DNA of 40,342 bases, from positions 1-40,342 of the forward strand of contig JAFGIP010000017.1 in NCBI GenBank assembly GCA_016929525.1, in the 5' to 3' direction. The DNA is from Bacteroidales bacterium (GTDB taxonomy: Bacteria; Bacteroidota; Bacteroidia; Bacteroidales; UBA10428). Position numbers and translations under genes: made by a program. The notes under the pieces are model-generated. The model did not search any database and was not told where the DNA came from. It worked only from the letters and a program-made list of their open reading frames with translations. The first letter of the stretch is position 1, and each line of letters starts with the position of its first letter. Of this stretch, positions 1-8,111 are shown one piece after another.

Positions 1-66
1 ATATTTATAATTGTTAGTCAGAAGACTAACTTTTAATAAAAGCGTAGTTGCAAACTACGCTTAGCA
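1..66. repeat. REP-like palindromic repeat, left copy
   Basis: This 66-nt stretch is identical, base for base, to 935-1000. It contains two hairpins in tandem: GTTAGTC/GACTAAC with a 4-nt loop, and AGCGTAGTT/AACTACGCT with a 3-nt loop. Short double-hairpin repeats flanking a RAYT transposase gene are typical of REP/BIME elements, so these are the likely substrates of the 158-724 product. The window begins at or inside the repeat, so its left limit is unknown. Confidence 0.85.
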
Positions 67-157
67 GTTCGGCATAGCAGTAGGTTTCATATTACGCTTG
101 GTAGCAAAATGATAATATTTTATTATCTTGCATAACATCGTTAAGTGAAATTATTTA

Positions 158-724
158 ATGCCAACAGGTTATCAGATAAAAGATCAGGAAGGTTTATACT
201 ATTTAACATTTCAAGTTGTAGACTGGATAGATATTTTTACTCGTCAGATATACAGAGACATTGTAATTGACAGTTTTAAATATTCAATTAAAAATAAAGG
301 TCTTCAGTTGTTTGCATATGTAATCATGTCTAATCATGTACACTTAATTGCTAACAGTGAATCCGGAAACTTAAGTAAAACAGTTGGTGACATAAAGAAA
401 TATACAAGTAAAAGGATAATAAATACTATAAAGATTATTCCTGAAAGCAGAGAAAAATGGATAATAAACAGATTTAGCTTTAAAGCAAAGCAACATTCCA
501 GAAATAAAACATATCAGGTATGGACTCATGAGAACCATGCCATATATTTGTACAGTCCTGAATTCATTGCAGAAAAGTTGGAATATATACATCAGAATCC
601 TGTCAAGGCAGGCATTGTTGTGAATCCGGAAGATTATATTTATTCCAGTGCTCGTAATTATGCGGGTTTGGATTCAATTATAGAAATTGAAATATTGAGT
701 TTGCCGGTTATAACTGTCAAATGA
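158..724 (+). CDS. REP-associated tyrosine transposase (RAYT, IS200-like Y1 family)
   Basis: The 188-aa product has the HUH signature of IS200/IS605-like Y1 transposases: MSNHVHLI, with metal-binding His60 and His62. It also has the C-terminal RAYT signature around residues 143-168 (YIHQNPVKAG, then PEDYIYSSARNY). These enzymes nick and join single-stranded DNA at REP hairpins and act as single-copy, domesticated transposases. The gene is framed by palindromic repeats: an exact 66-nt pair at 1-66 and 935-1000, and a diverged copy immediately downstream at 731-825. The length fits the family, and there is no frameshift. The ATG at 158 is the first in frame. No accessory TnpB or passenger gene is present. 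The family assignment is firm; which palindrome it recognises is inferred from position. Confidence 0.9.
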   Translation: MPTGYQIKDQEGLYYLTFQVVDWIDIFTRQIYRDIVIDSFKYSIKNKGLQLFAYVIMSNHVHLIANSESGNLSKTVGDIKKYTSKRIINTIKIIPESREKWIINRFSFKAKQHSRNKTYQVWTHENHAIYLYSPEFIAEKLEYIHQNPVKAGIVVNPEDYIYSSARNYAGLDSIIEIEILSLPVITVK

Positions 725-1073
725 TGTTGTGTTAGTCAGGAGACCTGCCTGCCTACCTGCGGTAGTTGAACTGCAGGCAGGCTAACTTTAAAAGAAGCGT
801 TGTTATAAGCTACACTTAGCGGATCAATTATAAGTTCGGTTACTATGTCTTTAATTTCTGTTTTTGCCTCTGCTCGGCGTAGACTGTGTCTGCGTCGTAG
901 CTAAAAGGTAGTTTTCAACTACCAATCAGTACAGATATTTATAATTGTTAGTCAGAAGACTAACTTTTAATAAAAGCGTAGTTGCAAACTACGCTTAGCA
1001 TGAGATGGTTATTTTTTTGAATCTATAAAGACTTTTTTATTTTTGACTGTCCAAAACTATTAAATATAAACCC
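725..1073. repeat. gene-free repeat block, including exact right REP copy
   Basis: This 349-nt stretch without a gene holds, in order: the diverged repeat (731-825); an unstructured AT-rich stretch; a short hairpin GGTAGTT/AACTACC at 907-923; and the exact 66-nt copy of the left repeat at 935-1000. From 1001 to 1073 I see only AT-rich sequence leading into the next gene, with no clear TAnnTTTG promoter. Confidence 0.75.
731..825. repeat. diverged REP-like repeat with a nested palindrome
   Basis: The copy starts with GTTAGTCAGGAGAC and ends with CTAAC then AGCGTTGTTATAAGCTACACTTAGC, so it follows the 1-66 repeat but with substitutions. Its first hairpin is interrupted at 744-781 by a second palindrome: CCTGCCTGC (744-752) pairs with GCAGGCAGG (773-781), with an inner CTACC/GGTAG pair. 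One palindromic element therefore sits inside another. Confidence 0.7.
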
Positions 1074-1805
1074 ATGAAAGTCCTGCATTTTATCATTATC
1101 ATTTCCATTATTCTGTTCACCATTAGTTGTAAGCAGACCGGCAGGAATGCTGAAGATGCTGCTGCAATTGCCAAAACTTCAACAGAACCCGTAAAAGCAG
1201 TATGTATTATTCAGGGGGTCCCCATCAGGGAAGAACCCAGGAAAGACGGGAAATGGATATCGTCGATGGAGCTTGGCGAAACCGTGTCATACCTTGGTGA
1301 ATCGGTAAGTGACACATCTGAAAAAGTAAGAACCTTTTACAGGGTTGAATTGTCCGACGGGAATAAAGTCTGGGCACGAAGTTATGGTATTCTGATAGAT
1401 GCCGGTCCAGCTGCTGTGATTGAAAATTCTCCCATCTATAAACGCCCCGATCTTGTTACAAAGACTGATCAGGATTTTTTCATTTCGGAGTTTGTAGCAA
1501 TCGTCGATACAAAAGATGAATGGATAAAAGTTGTAGGAGCAGGAAAGAGAAAATCGGGCTGGATCATGAAAAACGCTGTTACTACCGAACCCGAAGATAT
1601 TGCCATATCTACGCTGGCATACAATAAAGTAATCGATAAGTACGGAAATATCAAAGTTGAAAAATTGTCTGAATTTCTGGATGATATTCCATACAAAGAA
1701 GCAAGACTCGCCAAATATTTTCAGGATAAACTTAAAGAAGAAGTTGAGCTGGCTATTGAAAAATCAATCGAAGAGTATAAAGAAAGCTTTGAAGTTGAGA
1801 ATTAA
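1074..1805 (+). CDS. lipoprotein with SH3-like domain
   Basis: The 243-aa product has a short hydrophobic signal ending in ILFTISC, so a lipidated Cys at about residue 19 is likely and the protein should sit in the envelope. Residues about 42-105 (the CIIQGVPIREEP to VWARSYG stretch) have the spacing of a bacterial SH3 domain. A second, weaker SH3-like segment runs from about 115 to 165 and ends in SGWIMKNAV. The C-terminal 60 residues are highly charged and probably helical. No catalytic motif is visible. SH3 domains of this type often bind cell-wall peptides, but here that is inferred from fold resemblance only. The gene stands alone, with 146 nt to the next gene on the same strand. Confidence 0.7.
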   Translation: MKVLHFIIIISIILFTISCKQTGRNAEDAAAIAKTSTEPVKAVCIIQGVPIREEPRKDGKWISSMELGETVSYLGESVSDTSEKVRTFYRVELSDGNKVWARSYGILIDAGPAAVIENSPIYKRPDLVTKTDQDFFISEFVAIVDTKDEWIKVVGAGKRKSGWIMKNAVTTEPEDIAISTLAYNKVIDKYGNIKVEKLSEFLDDIPYKEARLAKYFQDKLKEEVELAIEKSIEEYKESFEVEN

Positions 1806-1951
1806 CATCAAACATTAGTTAAAATTGACTCCAGTCTCATCCGGTATAATATGTAACCCGTTATTTAATGTTAAATCTTACTCGAGTTTCGTGATCTTTA
1901 GAAAGAATTTCCTGAAATTGGCGCACATGAAATTCTTACAATCAGACAACG

Positions 1952-3247
1952 ATGAAATTTAACATTAATATTACCTGTTGTATCGTTACCAATATCCTTT
2001 TAAGTCTGGTTTCTGATGTTTCTTTCGCACAGAATACCATTGAAGTAACCGGAATTGTTATTGACGCCGAAAGCAAAGAGCGACTGTCGTTTTGTGCAAT
2101 TGGTGTCAGCAATAACAGCATGGGAACAATTACAAATGAGAAAGGGTATTTTCGTTTGGTGGTGCCTGATTCACTGGCCGGTGCAGATGTTAACTTCAGT
2201 TATCTTGGTTACAAAGCATATCAGTGCAAAGTAAACAGTTTAAAAAAATCTAAAAACAGAATAGAGCTTATACCTGTAAGCATCCCGATAGGAAAAGTGA
2301 TTGTCAGACCTCATACCCCTGAGGACATTATTAGAATGGCGATAAGAAAGATCCCTGACAATTACCCAAACTCACCATTTGTTCTGGACGGATTTTATAA
2401 AGAAGTGCTGAAAGAGAATGATCTTTATATCCAGTATCTTGAAGCTTTTCTGAAGACTTACAATTTCCCGTATAATGATACTGCATCAACACAGGTAAAG
2501 CTTGTTCAGGGACGCACACGTGATGACCTGTCAGACATACAGTTTTTACGCAAAGAAGCCGATAAGAGATATAAAAAACTGCAAAAAAGAGCAGAAAGAA
2601 AAGGTGAGGAACTGGACGAGAAAAGAGCTGAAACCGTTAAGGTAATTTTTGATAGCCCTCACAGAATACTTGGCACCGAACCCATAAGATCAAAGTTCTT
2701 CCCGATAGACACAACCCAGTTTAAAAAATTCGATTACATGTTCGAAAAAGACAATGTCTTGGGGGAACATGAGCTGTATACTATTTCTTATAATGCCAGG
2801 CGGCAGATTAAGCATATTCTTTTCTCAGGTAAGATATATATCGATAAAGAAACATTTGCTATTGTCCAGATTCTTTCACATGCCGATTTTGTAATGCCCG
2901 CTGCAGCAAAACCCATACTGGCGGCTACAGGTTTATCCATCACCAATATGAGATTCGATATACAGCATGAATATGCTAAAACAGAAAACACCTGGTATCT
3001 GCGCAAAGTAATCATGGAGGGTTCCGGCGATTTCAGGAAAAGAAGGACTTTCGACGAAGACGATTTATCACATTTTGAAATTGAGCATGCCTTTGTTTCC
3101 ACCAGGTTGCAGACTAAAAATATCTCCCCTATCCCACCCGAAGAAAGGATTATCCCCAATAAGAAAATAATACAGCAGCTGGGCGATTATGATGAAGCTT
3201 ACTGGAGAAAGAATAATAAGATTGAGTATATATTGGACGAACAATAG
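1952..3247 (+). CDS. secreted carboxypeptidase-regulatory-like domain protein
   Basis: The 431-aa protein has a cleavable signal peptide (residues about 1-26, ending SFAQ). A carboxypeptidase D regulatory-like beta-sandwich follows (about 29-100: VTGIVIDAESKERLSFCAIGV, then TNEKGYF and FSYLGYK), a domain found at the N-terminus of many Bacteroidota outer-membrane proteins. The remaining 330 residues are probably one long extracellular or periplasmic domain; I see no TonB box, TonB-dependent barrel or LPXTG/T9SS tail. The stretch RKEADKRYKKLQKRAERKGE is strongly basic. The function is unknown. It is followed by the GHMP kinase after 21 nt, so the two may be cotranscribed. Confidence 0.7.
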   Translation: MKFNINITCCIVTNILLSLVSDVSFAQNTIEVTGIVIDAESKERLSFCAIGVSNNSMGTITNEKGYFRLVVPDSLAGADVNFSYLGYKAYQCKVNSLKKSKNRIELIPVSIPIGKVIVRPHTPEDIIRMAIRKIPDNYPNSPFVLDGFYKEVLKENDLYIQYLEAFLKTYNFPYNDTASTQVKLVQGRTRDDLSDIQFLRKEADKRYKKLQKRAERKGEELDEKRAETVKVIFDSPHRILGTEPIRSKFFPIDTTQFKKFDYMFEKDNVLGEHELYTISYNARRQIKHILFSGKIYIDKETFAIVQILSHADFVMPAAAKPILAATGLSITNMRFDIQHEYAKTENTWYLRKVIMEGSGDFRKRRTFDEDDLSHFEIEHAFVSTRLQTKNISPIPPEERIIPNKKIIQQLGDYDEAYWRKNNKIEYILDEQ

Positions 3248-3268
3248 CAAAGCTCAAAAACAAAGATT

Positions 3269-4312
3269 TTGTATCTTGGCCCTTCATTAAACAAACAGCC
3301 GATATCCTTGATCATACAAACCGAATCATATCCCCGTGCAGCGCTGATAGGAAATCCTTCAGACGGATATTACGGAAAAACCATAGCCTTTGTATTCAGT
3401 AATTTCAAAGCAAACATTACCCTTTTTCAGACACCGGAACTGGAAATTCAACCGGAGCAACTCGATCTCACTTCATTTAACAGTATTTCCGAACTGGTAC
3501 ACGATGTGAGTCTTCACGGATATTACGGTGGCATGCGATTGTTAAAGGCTACCATAAAAGTTTTCTATAATTACTGCCACGAGAATAGTATCGTACTGCA
3601 CGATCAGAATTTTACAATCAGATATAAGTCGACGATACCTCACCGGTTGGGTCTCGCCGGATCAAGTGCTATTATAACGGCAGGGATGAAAGCACTCATG
3701 TCTTTCTATAATATTGAAATTCAAAAGCCGGTTTTAGCAAACCTTATATTATCAGTTGAAGTTGACGAACTAAAAATCGCTGCCGGATTACAGGACAGGG
3801 TGGCACAGGTTTATGAAACACCGGTATACATGGATTTCGATAAAAAGATAATGGATAAACAGCATTATGGAGATTACATCCCTATCGATGCCGGATTATT
3901 CCCGCCGATGTACATAGCATTCAGGACCGACCAGTCATCGGGATCGGAAGTTGTTCATAATGATCTTCGGGCAAGATATAATTATAAGGAACCCCGGGTA
4001 TTGGAAGCAGTTAAAGAGTGGTCCGATCTGTCGGTAAGATTTAAAAACTGCCTTGAGAAAAAAGAGTCATGCGAGATGGGAAATCTGATCAACAGGAATT
4101 TCGATTTGAGAAGGTCTATACTAAATATCAGCAAAGAGAATATCGAGATGGTTGAAACGGCGCGGTCTGTAGGTGCCAGTGCCAAGTTCACAGGTTCGGG
4201 AGGAGCTATAATAGGAACCTACACCGATGAAAATATGTTTAATTCGTTGAAGGTTAAACTTAACAGCATAGAAGTTAAAATTCTAAAACCTGTAATCGTT
4301 AATAACAAATAG
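3269..4312 (+). CDS. GHMP-family sugar kinase, glucuronokinase-like
   Basis: The 347-aa protein carries the GHMP ATP-binding glycine/serine loop PHRLGLAGSSAI (about residue 128) and the C-terminal motif FTGSGGAIIG (about 311). The N-terminus, RAALIGNPSDGYYGKTIAF, resembles the plant glucuronokinase/arabinokinase group more than galactokinase or mevalonate kinase. The adjacent galU, 7 nt downstream, supports a two-step route from a free sugar acid to a UDP-sugar, but the substrate is inferred. The start is uncertain: the frame opens with TTG at 3269 and has no ATG until far inside the conserved region; another TTG lies at about 3308. A general GHMP kinase is the safe call. Confidence 0.75.
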   Translation: MYLGPSLNKQPISLIIQTESYPRAALIGNPSDGYYGKTIAFVFSNFKANITLFQTPELEIQPEQLDLTSFNSISELVHDVSLHGYYGGMRLLKATIKVFYNYCHENSIVLHDQNFTIRYKSTIPHRLGLAGSSAIITAGMKALMSFYNIEIQKPVLANLILSVEVDELKIAAGLQDRVAQVYETPVYMDFDKKIMDKQHYGDYIPIDAGLFPPMYIAFRTDQSSGSEVVHNDLRARYNYKEPRVLEAVKEWSDLSVRFKNCLEKKESCEMGNLINRNFDLRRSILNISKENIEMVETARSVGASAKFTGSGGAIIGTYTDENMFNSLKVKLNSIEVKILKPVIVNNK

Positions 4313-4319
4313 CATAAAC

Positions 4320-5192
4320 ATGGTTAGAAAAGCCGTAATACCTGCAGCCGGATTCGGGACACGCTTCCTGCCAATCACAAAATCGCAACCCAAGGAAATG
4401 ATCCCTATTGTGGATACCCCGACCATTCAATATGTTGTCGAAGAAGCTGTCAGCTCAGGAATAACAGATATACTCATGATCATCGGGAAAGGAAAGCGGG
4501 CTATTGAAGAACATTTCGACCGCAGTTTTGAGCTGGAGAATATGCTTACCGAAAAGAAGAAGCTCAAAGAGCTTGAAGAGATCAGGAACATTACGCGCAT
4601 TGCCGACATTCATTTTATATGGCAGAAAGAAATGAACGGACTGGGTGATGCCATCCGCTATGCAAGGTTCCATGTGGAAAATGAACCCTTTGCCGTTCTT
4701 CTTGGTGATACGGTAATCTCAGGAAAAGGAAAACCCATCACCAGACAGCTGATCGATGTATATGATAAATACAAAAAATCGGTTGTTGCTCTCGAAGAAG
4801 TTGACATCTCAGAGGTAAGCCGGTATGGAATTATAAGTGGCGAAAGACTGGATAAGAATCTTGTAAAGGCAACGGACTTTGTTGAAAAACCAAAACAGGA
4901 AGTTACTCCTTCCCGACTGGCAATTGCCAGCAGATATATTTTCACACCTCAGATATTTGACTACCTTGAAAAAACAAAGCGAGGTATTAACAATGAAATT
5001 CAGCTCACCGATGCTATGCGTGCCATGGTTAAAGAACATGAAATGTACGGCCTTTGCTTCGACGGCAAGCGATATGATATAGGGAATAAGCTAGATTTCT
5101 TAAAGACCAATATTGAATTTGGGTTGAAGAATAAGGAAATTGGAAAAGAGTTGAAAGAGTATTTGATAAAGCTGGTAAGAAATATAACATAG
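4320..5192 (+). CDS. galU: UTP--glucose-1-phosphate uridylyltransferase
   Basis: The 290-aa product has the full nucleotidyltransferase signature at its N-terminus, IPAAGFGTRFLPITKSQPKEM. This binds UTP and includes the Arg/Lys residues of the family. Further family segments are GLGDAIRYA, the metal-binding FAVLLGDTV, and KRYDIGNKLDFLKTN near the C-terminus. The enzyme makes UDP-glucose in the cytoplasm for polysaccharide and glycolipid synthesis. Its length is normal for bacterial GalU. It lies 7 nt after the GHMP kinase and is the last gene before a strong bidirectional hairpin. Convergent glycosyltransferases follow on the other strand, so the area looks devoted to surface sugar metabolism. 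Confidence 0.93.
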   Translation: MVRKAVIPAAGFGTRFLPITKSQPKEMIPIVDTPTIQYVVEEAVSSGITDILMIIGKGKRAIEEHFDRSFELENMLTEKKKLKELEEIRNITRIADIHFIWQKEMNGLGDAIRYARFHVENEPFAVLLGDTVISGKGKPITRQLIDVYDKYKKSVVALEEVDISEVSRYGIISGERLDKNLVKATDFVEKPKQEVTPSRLAIASRYIFTPQIFDYLEKTKRGINNEIQLTDAMRAMVKEHEMYGLCFDGKRYDIGNKLDFLKTNIEFGLKNKEIGKELKEYLIKLVRNIT

Positions 5193-5233
5193 CTGTTGGA
5201 GACAGCATGCATGCTGTCTCCAACGGCTATGTT
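5186..5233. terminator. bidirectional hairpin between convergent genes
   Basis: The core 5195-5224 is a perfect 30-nt palindrome (14-nt arms GTTGGAGACAGCAT and complement around GC). Outside a single T-G position the arms continue for about 8 more pairs (AACATAGC with GCTATGTT), giving a 48-nt nearly perfect inverted repeat. It lies between the stops of galU (+) and the glycosyltransferase (-), so it can serve both. The poly-T tail is weak, so an insertion-type palindrome is an alternative. Confidence 0.7.
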
Positions 5234-5239
5234 TGGCAT

Positions 5240-6241
5240 TTACTCCTTCAAAATAACCTCCTTCCTGCTATCTGTTCCTCTGCGGAATACCATCCTTACG
5301 AAAATGTTTCTCCACACACCCAAACCATAAGCAGTTAAAAGCTCATAGGCTGTCACGATACTTAACAATCCGACAAGCAGACTGCGATTTCTGACTGTAG
5401 CATCAAAGAAAACCACGATGGTGTATAAAATAATCGGTATTAAATATAAAAGGAATACATTACTGAACAGAACTATCGGAAGAAATCCCAGAAGGTACAA
5501 AACAAAAAAACTTGGCAGCATATGCACCGGTTTCAGTGCGTCGCCATGTTTCAGGTGCAGGTCGATCCTTCCTTTCCCATGAAAGTATAATTGCTTATAA
5601 AACTTATAAAAGCTGGCTTTCCGACGATGGTAAACAAAAGCCTCATGGATCAGGGCAGTTTTATACCCTGCCTTCAGCAGCCTCATACTCAGATCCAGGT
5701 CTTCGGCAACCTGCATGCCGCTGTAACCACCAACATCGAAAAAAACTTCACGTTTAATTCCCATGTTAAATCCCCTGAGCTGAAATTTCCCGACATGTCT
5801 CTTTTTACCCCGTATTCCACCTGTAGTAAATGTTGAAGTCATGGCGTAATTGACTGCCTTCTGGAATGTTGAAAACGTTTCATCAGCAGCATCGGGACCG
5901 CCGTAACCGTCAATGTCAGGATTTGCTTTTAAAAAGTTATCTGCCTTAACAAGATAATCTGAAGGTACAACACAATCCGAATCAATAAATACCAGGAAAT
6001 CGCCTTTTGCCTTTTCACATCCAAGATTTCTGGATTCACTGGCGCCCAGCCCTTTCTCATGAAAATACCGTAGTTTGATCTTATTCTTATAATTATCAAT
6101 AACAGGATGCAGAATATCATCCGGACTGCCATCGACAACAATTACTTCAAAATTCTTATATTCCTGTTTTGTGATGCTATCCAGAAAATTATCAACTTCG
6201 CCGGGTCTGCCAAAGGTTGGAAGGATTATAGAATAGAACAT
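5240..6241 (-). CDS. family 2 glycosyltransferase with C-terminal membrane segments
   Basis: The 333-aa enzyme has a GT-A fold: start MFYSIILPTFGRP, the nucleotide-sugar/metal DxD-type motif FIDSDC (about 92-97), and the acceptor-side ED motif AEDLDLSMRL (about 180). Two or three hydrophobic helices lie between about 243 and 310, so it is membrane-anchored with a cytoplasmic catalytic domain. The related proteins transfer sugars to lipid or polysaccharide acceptors; the donor cannot be read from sequence. It is the last gene of a three-gene minus-strand unit, 33 nt after the preceding glycosyltransferase. Confidence 0.85.
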   Translation of the reverse strand: MFYSIILPTFGRPGEVDNFLDSITKQEYKNFEVIVVDGSPDDILHPVIDNYKNKIKLRYFHEKGLGASESRNLGCEKAKGDFLVFIDSDCVVPSDYLVKADNFLKANPDIDGYGGPDAADETFSTFQKAVNYAMTSTFTTGGIRGKKRHVGKFQLRGFNMGIKREVFFDVGGYSGMQVAEDLDLSMRLLKAGYKTALIHEAFVYHRRKASFYKFYKQLYFHGKGRIDLHLKHGDALKPVHMLPSFFVLYLLGFLPIVLFSNVFLLYLIPIILYTIVVFFDATVRNRSLLVGLLSIVTAYELLTAYGLGVWRNIFVRMVFRRGTDSRKEVILKE

Positions 6242-6274
6242 GTTTTTATTTACTAATTAAATCTGTTGGCAATA

Positions 6275-7225
6275 TTAAATCTCCTCTTCCACATGGTAGC
6301 TGTTCCTGTCGTGAGAACTTCTTGAAACCAGCTCACCAAGGAATCCCGCAACAAATAACTGAACACCAATTATCATGCATGTTATGGCGATAAAGAAATA
6401 GGGACTGCTGGTTATTAATTTTGCCGGTATTTTATTATATACTGCTAAAAGTTTATTGGTACCAACGATTATTGACATGATAAGCCCTAACAGAAATACC
6501 AGTGAACCAAGACTGCCAAACAGATGCATCGGTCTTTTACCGAACCTGGTTATGAATGAAATGGATAGCAGGTCGAGGTAACCGTTCATAAATCGTTCAA
6601 GGCCGAACTTTGTTTTTCCGTATTTACGCTCCTGGTGCTGTACTTCCTTTTCACCGATCTTTGTATAGCCTGCTCTTTTTGCAATGATGGGTATATACCT
6701 GTGCATTTCACCATATACTTCAATATTTTGTGCTACATCTGCCCTGTATGCTTTTAGTCCGCAGTTAAAATCGTGTAGTTTTATCTTACTCATCTTTCGG
6801 GCTGTCAAGTTAAAAATCTTACTGGGCAGATTTTTCGAAAGGAAAGGATCGTGCCTTTTCTTCTTCCAACCCGATACGAGATCATAGCCTTCATCAACGA
6901 TCATTTTATAAAGTTCCGGTATCTCCTCAGGGTTATCCTGCAGATCGGCATCCATGGTTATTACCACATCTCCTTTTGCCGAATCAAAACCTACATGCAA
7001 TGCCGCTGATTTGCCGTAGTTCCTTCTGAATTTTATTCCGCGAACCGAAGGATTTTTACTTTTTAATCCGGCAATAACTTCCCATGAGTTATCTGTACTC
7101 CCGTCGTCGATAAAGATAATTTCGTAGCTGAAACTATTTTGTTTCATTACATTCTCAATCCATTCCGATAGTTCGGGTAGCGATTCAGACTCATTTAAAA
7201 GAGGAATAACAACAGAAATATCCAT
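6275..7225 (-). CDS. dolichol-phosphate-mannose-synthase/GtrB-like glycosyltransferase
   Basis: The 316-aa family-2 glycosyltransferase has IPLLNESESLPEL at the N-terminus, FIDDGSTDNSW, and the catalytic MDADLQDNPEEIP motif (about 91-103). That motif is characteristic of the DPM1/GtrB/ArnC branch, which transfers a sugar from a nucleotide to polyprenyl phosphate. Two C-terminal transmembrane helices (about 235-258 and 273-298) match the GtrB architecture. It likely makes a polyprenyl-phosphate sugar on the cytoplasmic face of the inner membrane. It is between a DUF4199 protein (25 nt upstream) and a second glycosyltransferase, all on the same strand. Confidence 0.88.
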   Translation of the reverse strand: MDISVVIPLLNESESLPELSEWIENVMKQNSFSYEIIFIDDGSTDNSWEVIAGLKSKNPSVRGIKFRRNYGKSAALHVGFDSAKGDVVITMDADLQDNPEEIPELYKMIVDEGYDLVSGWKKKRHDPFLSKNLPSKIFNLTARKMSKIKLHDFNCGLKAYRADVAQNIEVYGEMHRYIPIIAKRAGYTKIGEKEVQHQERKYGKTKFGLERFMNGYLDLLSISFITRFGKRPMHLFGSLGSLVFLLGLIMSIIVGTNKLLAVYNKIPAKLITSSPYFFIAITCMIIGVQLFVAGFLGELVSRSSHDRNSYHVEEEI

Positions 7226-7250
7226 GGGTTAATTACTGATTAATATTTAA

Positions 7251-7775
7251 TTACTTTATTAAAAGAGGGTTTTCATCACGTTTGAGGAGCAATGCCGTCA
7301 GCAATGATAGAAGGGCTCCCCATATAACCGTTCCCAGAACTGATGAAAAAGAAACAAACAAAGGTGTTACAATCTGATGCATCATATTGATCTGCTGTTC
7401 TAATATTTCATCAGAGAAATTCCACCTCGCCAGTCTGTCTTCTGTTTCTAATAATAATTGCTCCATTAAATGTGGTGAAAAAAACTTATACTGAAAATAT
7501 GTATATACTGCCACAGCGATACCCATAAAAAGACAAGTCAGAATTCCAACACCAAATGCTTTCCCGAAGTTCAGTAACCCGCCGTTAATTCTGTCTCTGA
7601 AATGTTTTACCGAAATAAACAAACCGATTACAATAATAAAGAAGGTGATATTATTAAGCTTCTGATTATTGAGCATGCCGAATATATACAGCATCAGCTG
7701 GAATAATACTATTATACCTCCGGTTATCAGTCCGTATTTTGCTGAATGTCTTAACTGACTGTTTTTCTGATCCAT
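7251..7775 (-). CDS. DUF4199 four-helix membrane protein
   Basis: The 174-aa protein has four predicted transmembrane helices: about 15-33, 42-58, 72-93 and 140-163. Family-type segments include NGGLLNFGKAFGVG and the amphipathic stretch between helices 3 and 4. This layout is that of DUF4199, a family common in Bacteroidota and often placed directly before a DPM1-like glycosyltransferase, as here. The function is unknown; a role with lipid-linked sugar transfer is suggested by position only. It is the first gene of the minus-strand unit. Confidence 0.8.
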   Translation of the reverse strand: MDQKNSQLRHSAKYGLITGGIIVLFQLMLYIFGMLNNQKLNNITFFIIVIGLFISVKHFRDRINGGLLNFGKAFGVGILTCLFMGIAVAVYTYFQYKFFSPHLMEQLLLETEDRLARWNFSDEILEQQINMMHQIVTPLFVSFSSVLGTVIWGALLSLLTALLLKRDENPLLIK

Positions 7776-7802
7776 GTTAAATTATTTCTTTGTAACTGAT
7801 TC

Positions 7803-7820
7803 CAAAAATAAACAAATTTA
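7803..7820 (-). promoter_or_regulatory. candidate -7 elements for the DUF4199/glycosyltransferase unit
   Basis: Two TAnnTTTG matches on the minus strand (TATTTTTG at 7810-7803 and TAAATTTG at 7820-7813) lie 28-45 nt before the DUF4199 start. No convincing -33 TTTG is seen at the right spacing. Confidence 0.4.
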
Positions 7821-7846
7821 TTCCAATACCCGATTCGCTTTAATTC

Positions 7847-7878
7847 TTTGGCATAGTTAAGAAAAGTTTATACTTTTG
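7847..7878 (+). promoter_or_regulatory. Bacteroidota promoter of the SRP RNA
   Basis: TTTG at 7847-7850 and TACTTTTG (TAnnTTTG) at 7871-7878 are separated by 20 nt. This matches the -33/-7 consensus of the Bacteroidota primary sigma factor, and the RNA begins about 7 nt further on. Confidence 0.75.
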
Positions 7879-7884
7879 CGGTCT

Positions 7885-7981
7885 GGGTAAGTCTTATACG
7901 GCCAGCTCCTGTTGAACTCCCCCAGGACCGGAAGGTAGCAAGGGTAGACGGTTGTAGCGGCGCGATATAAGTAGCTTACCC
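7885..7981 (+). ncRNA. ffs: signal recognition particle RNA (4.5S, small bacterial type)
   Basis: The core CAGGACCGGAAGGTAGCAAG carries the conserved GGAA tetraloop and the asymmetric AGCA internal loop that binds Ffh. It is preceded by the usual CCAGCTCCTGTTGAACTCCC. The ends pair: GGGTAAG (7885-7891) with CTTACCC (7975-7981), with TTATA/TATAA inside. The molecule is a single hairpin of about 97 nt with no Alu domain. A run of seven Ts follows the closing stem at 7984 and should terminate it. It forms the RNA part of the particle that targets nascent membrane proteins to SecYEG. Confidence 0.93.
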
Positions 7982-7995
7982 ACTTTTTTTCTTTG

Positions 7996-8067
7996 TCCGC
8001 CGTAGTTTTAACGAAGGCGGATTGTCACGCCGTAGTACTCATTGATCACCGCAACTTAGCGAAGGCG
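7996..8067. repeat. two imperfect GCC/GGC palindromes downstream of ffs
   Basis: TCCGCC (7996-8001) pairs with GGCGGA (8016-8021). CGCCGTAG at 8028 recurs with AGCGAAGGCG ending at 8067. The two units share the frame CGCCGTAG ... CGAAGGCG, so they look like degenerate copies of a dispersed palindromic repeat. The CGGCGTAG stretch near 875 is similar. Confidence 0.5.
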
Positions 8068-8111
8068 ATAACGAAGTTCTTCTACGCAATGGCCCGAAGA
8101 ATAAGATCGTA

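Noticed and set aside
1-1000. CRISPR array
   Set aside because: There are only two exact repeats and one diverged copy, with a gene and unlike spacing between them and internal hairpins typical of REP elements.
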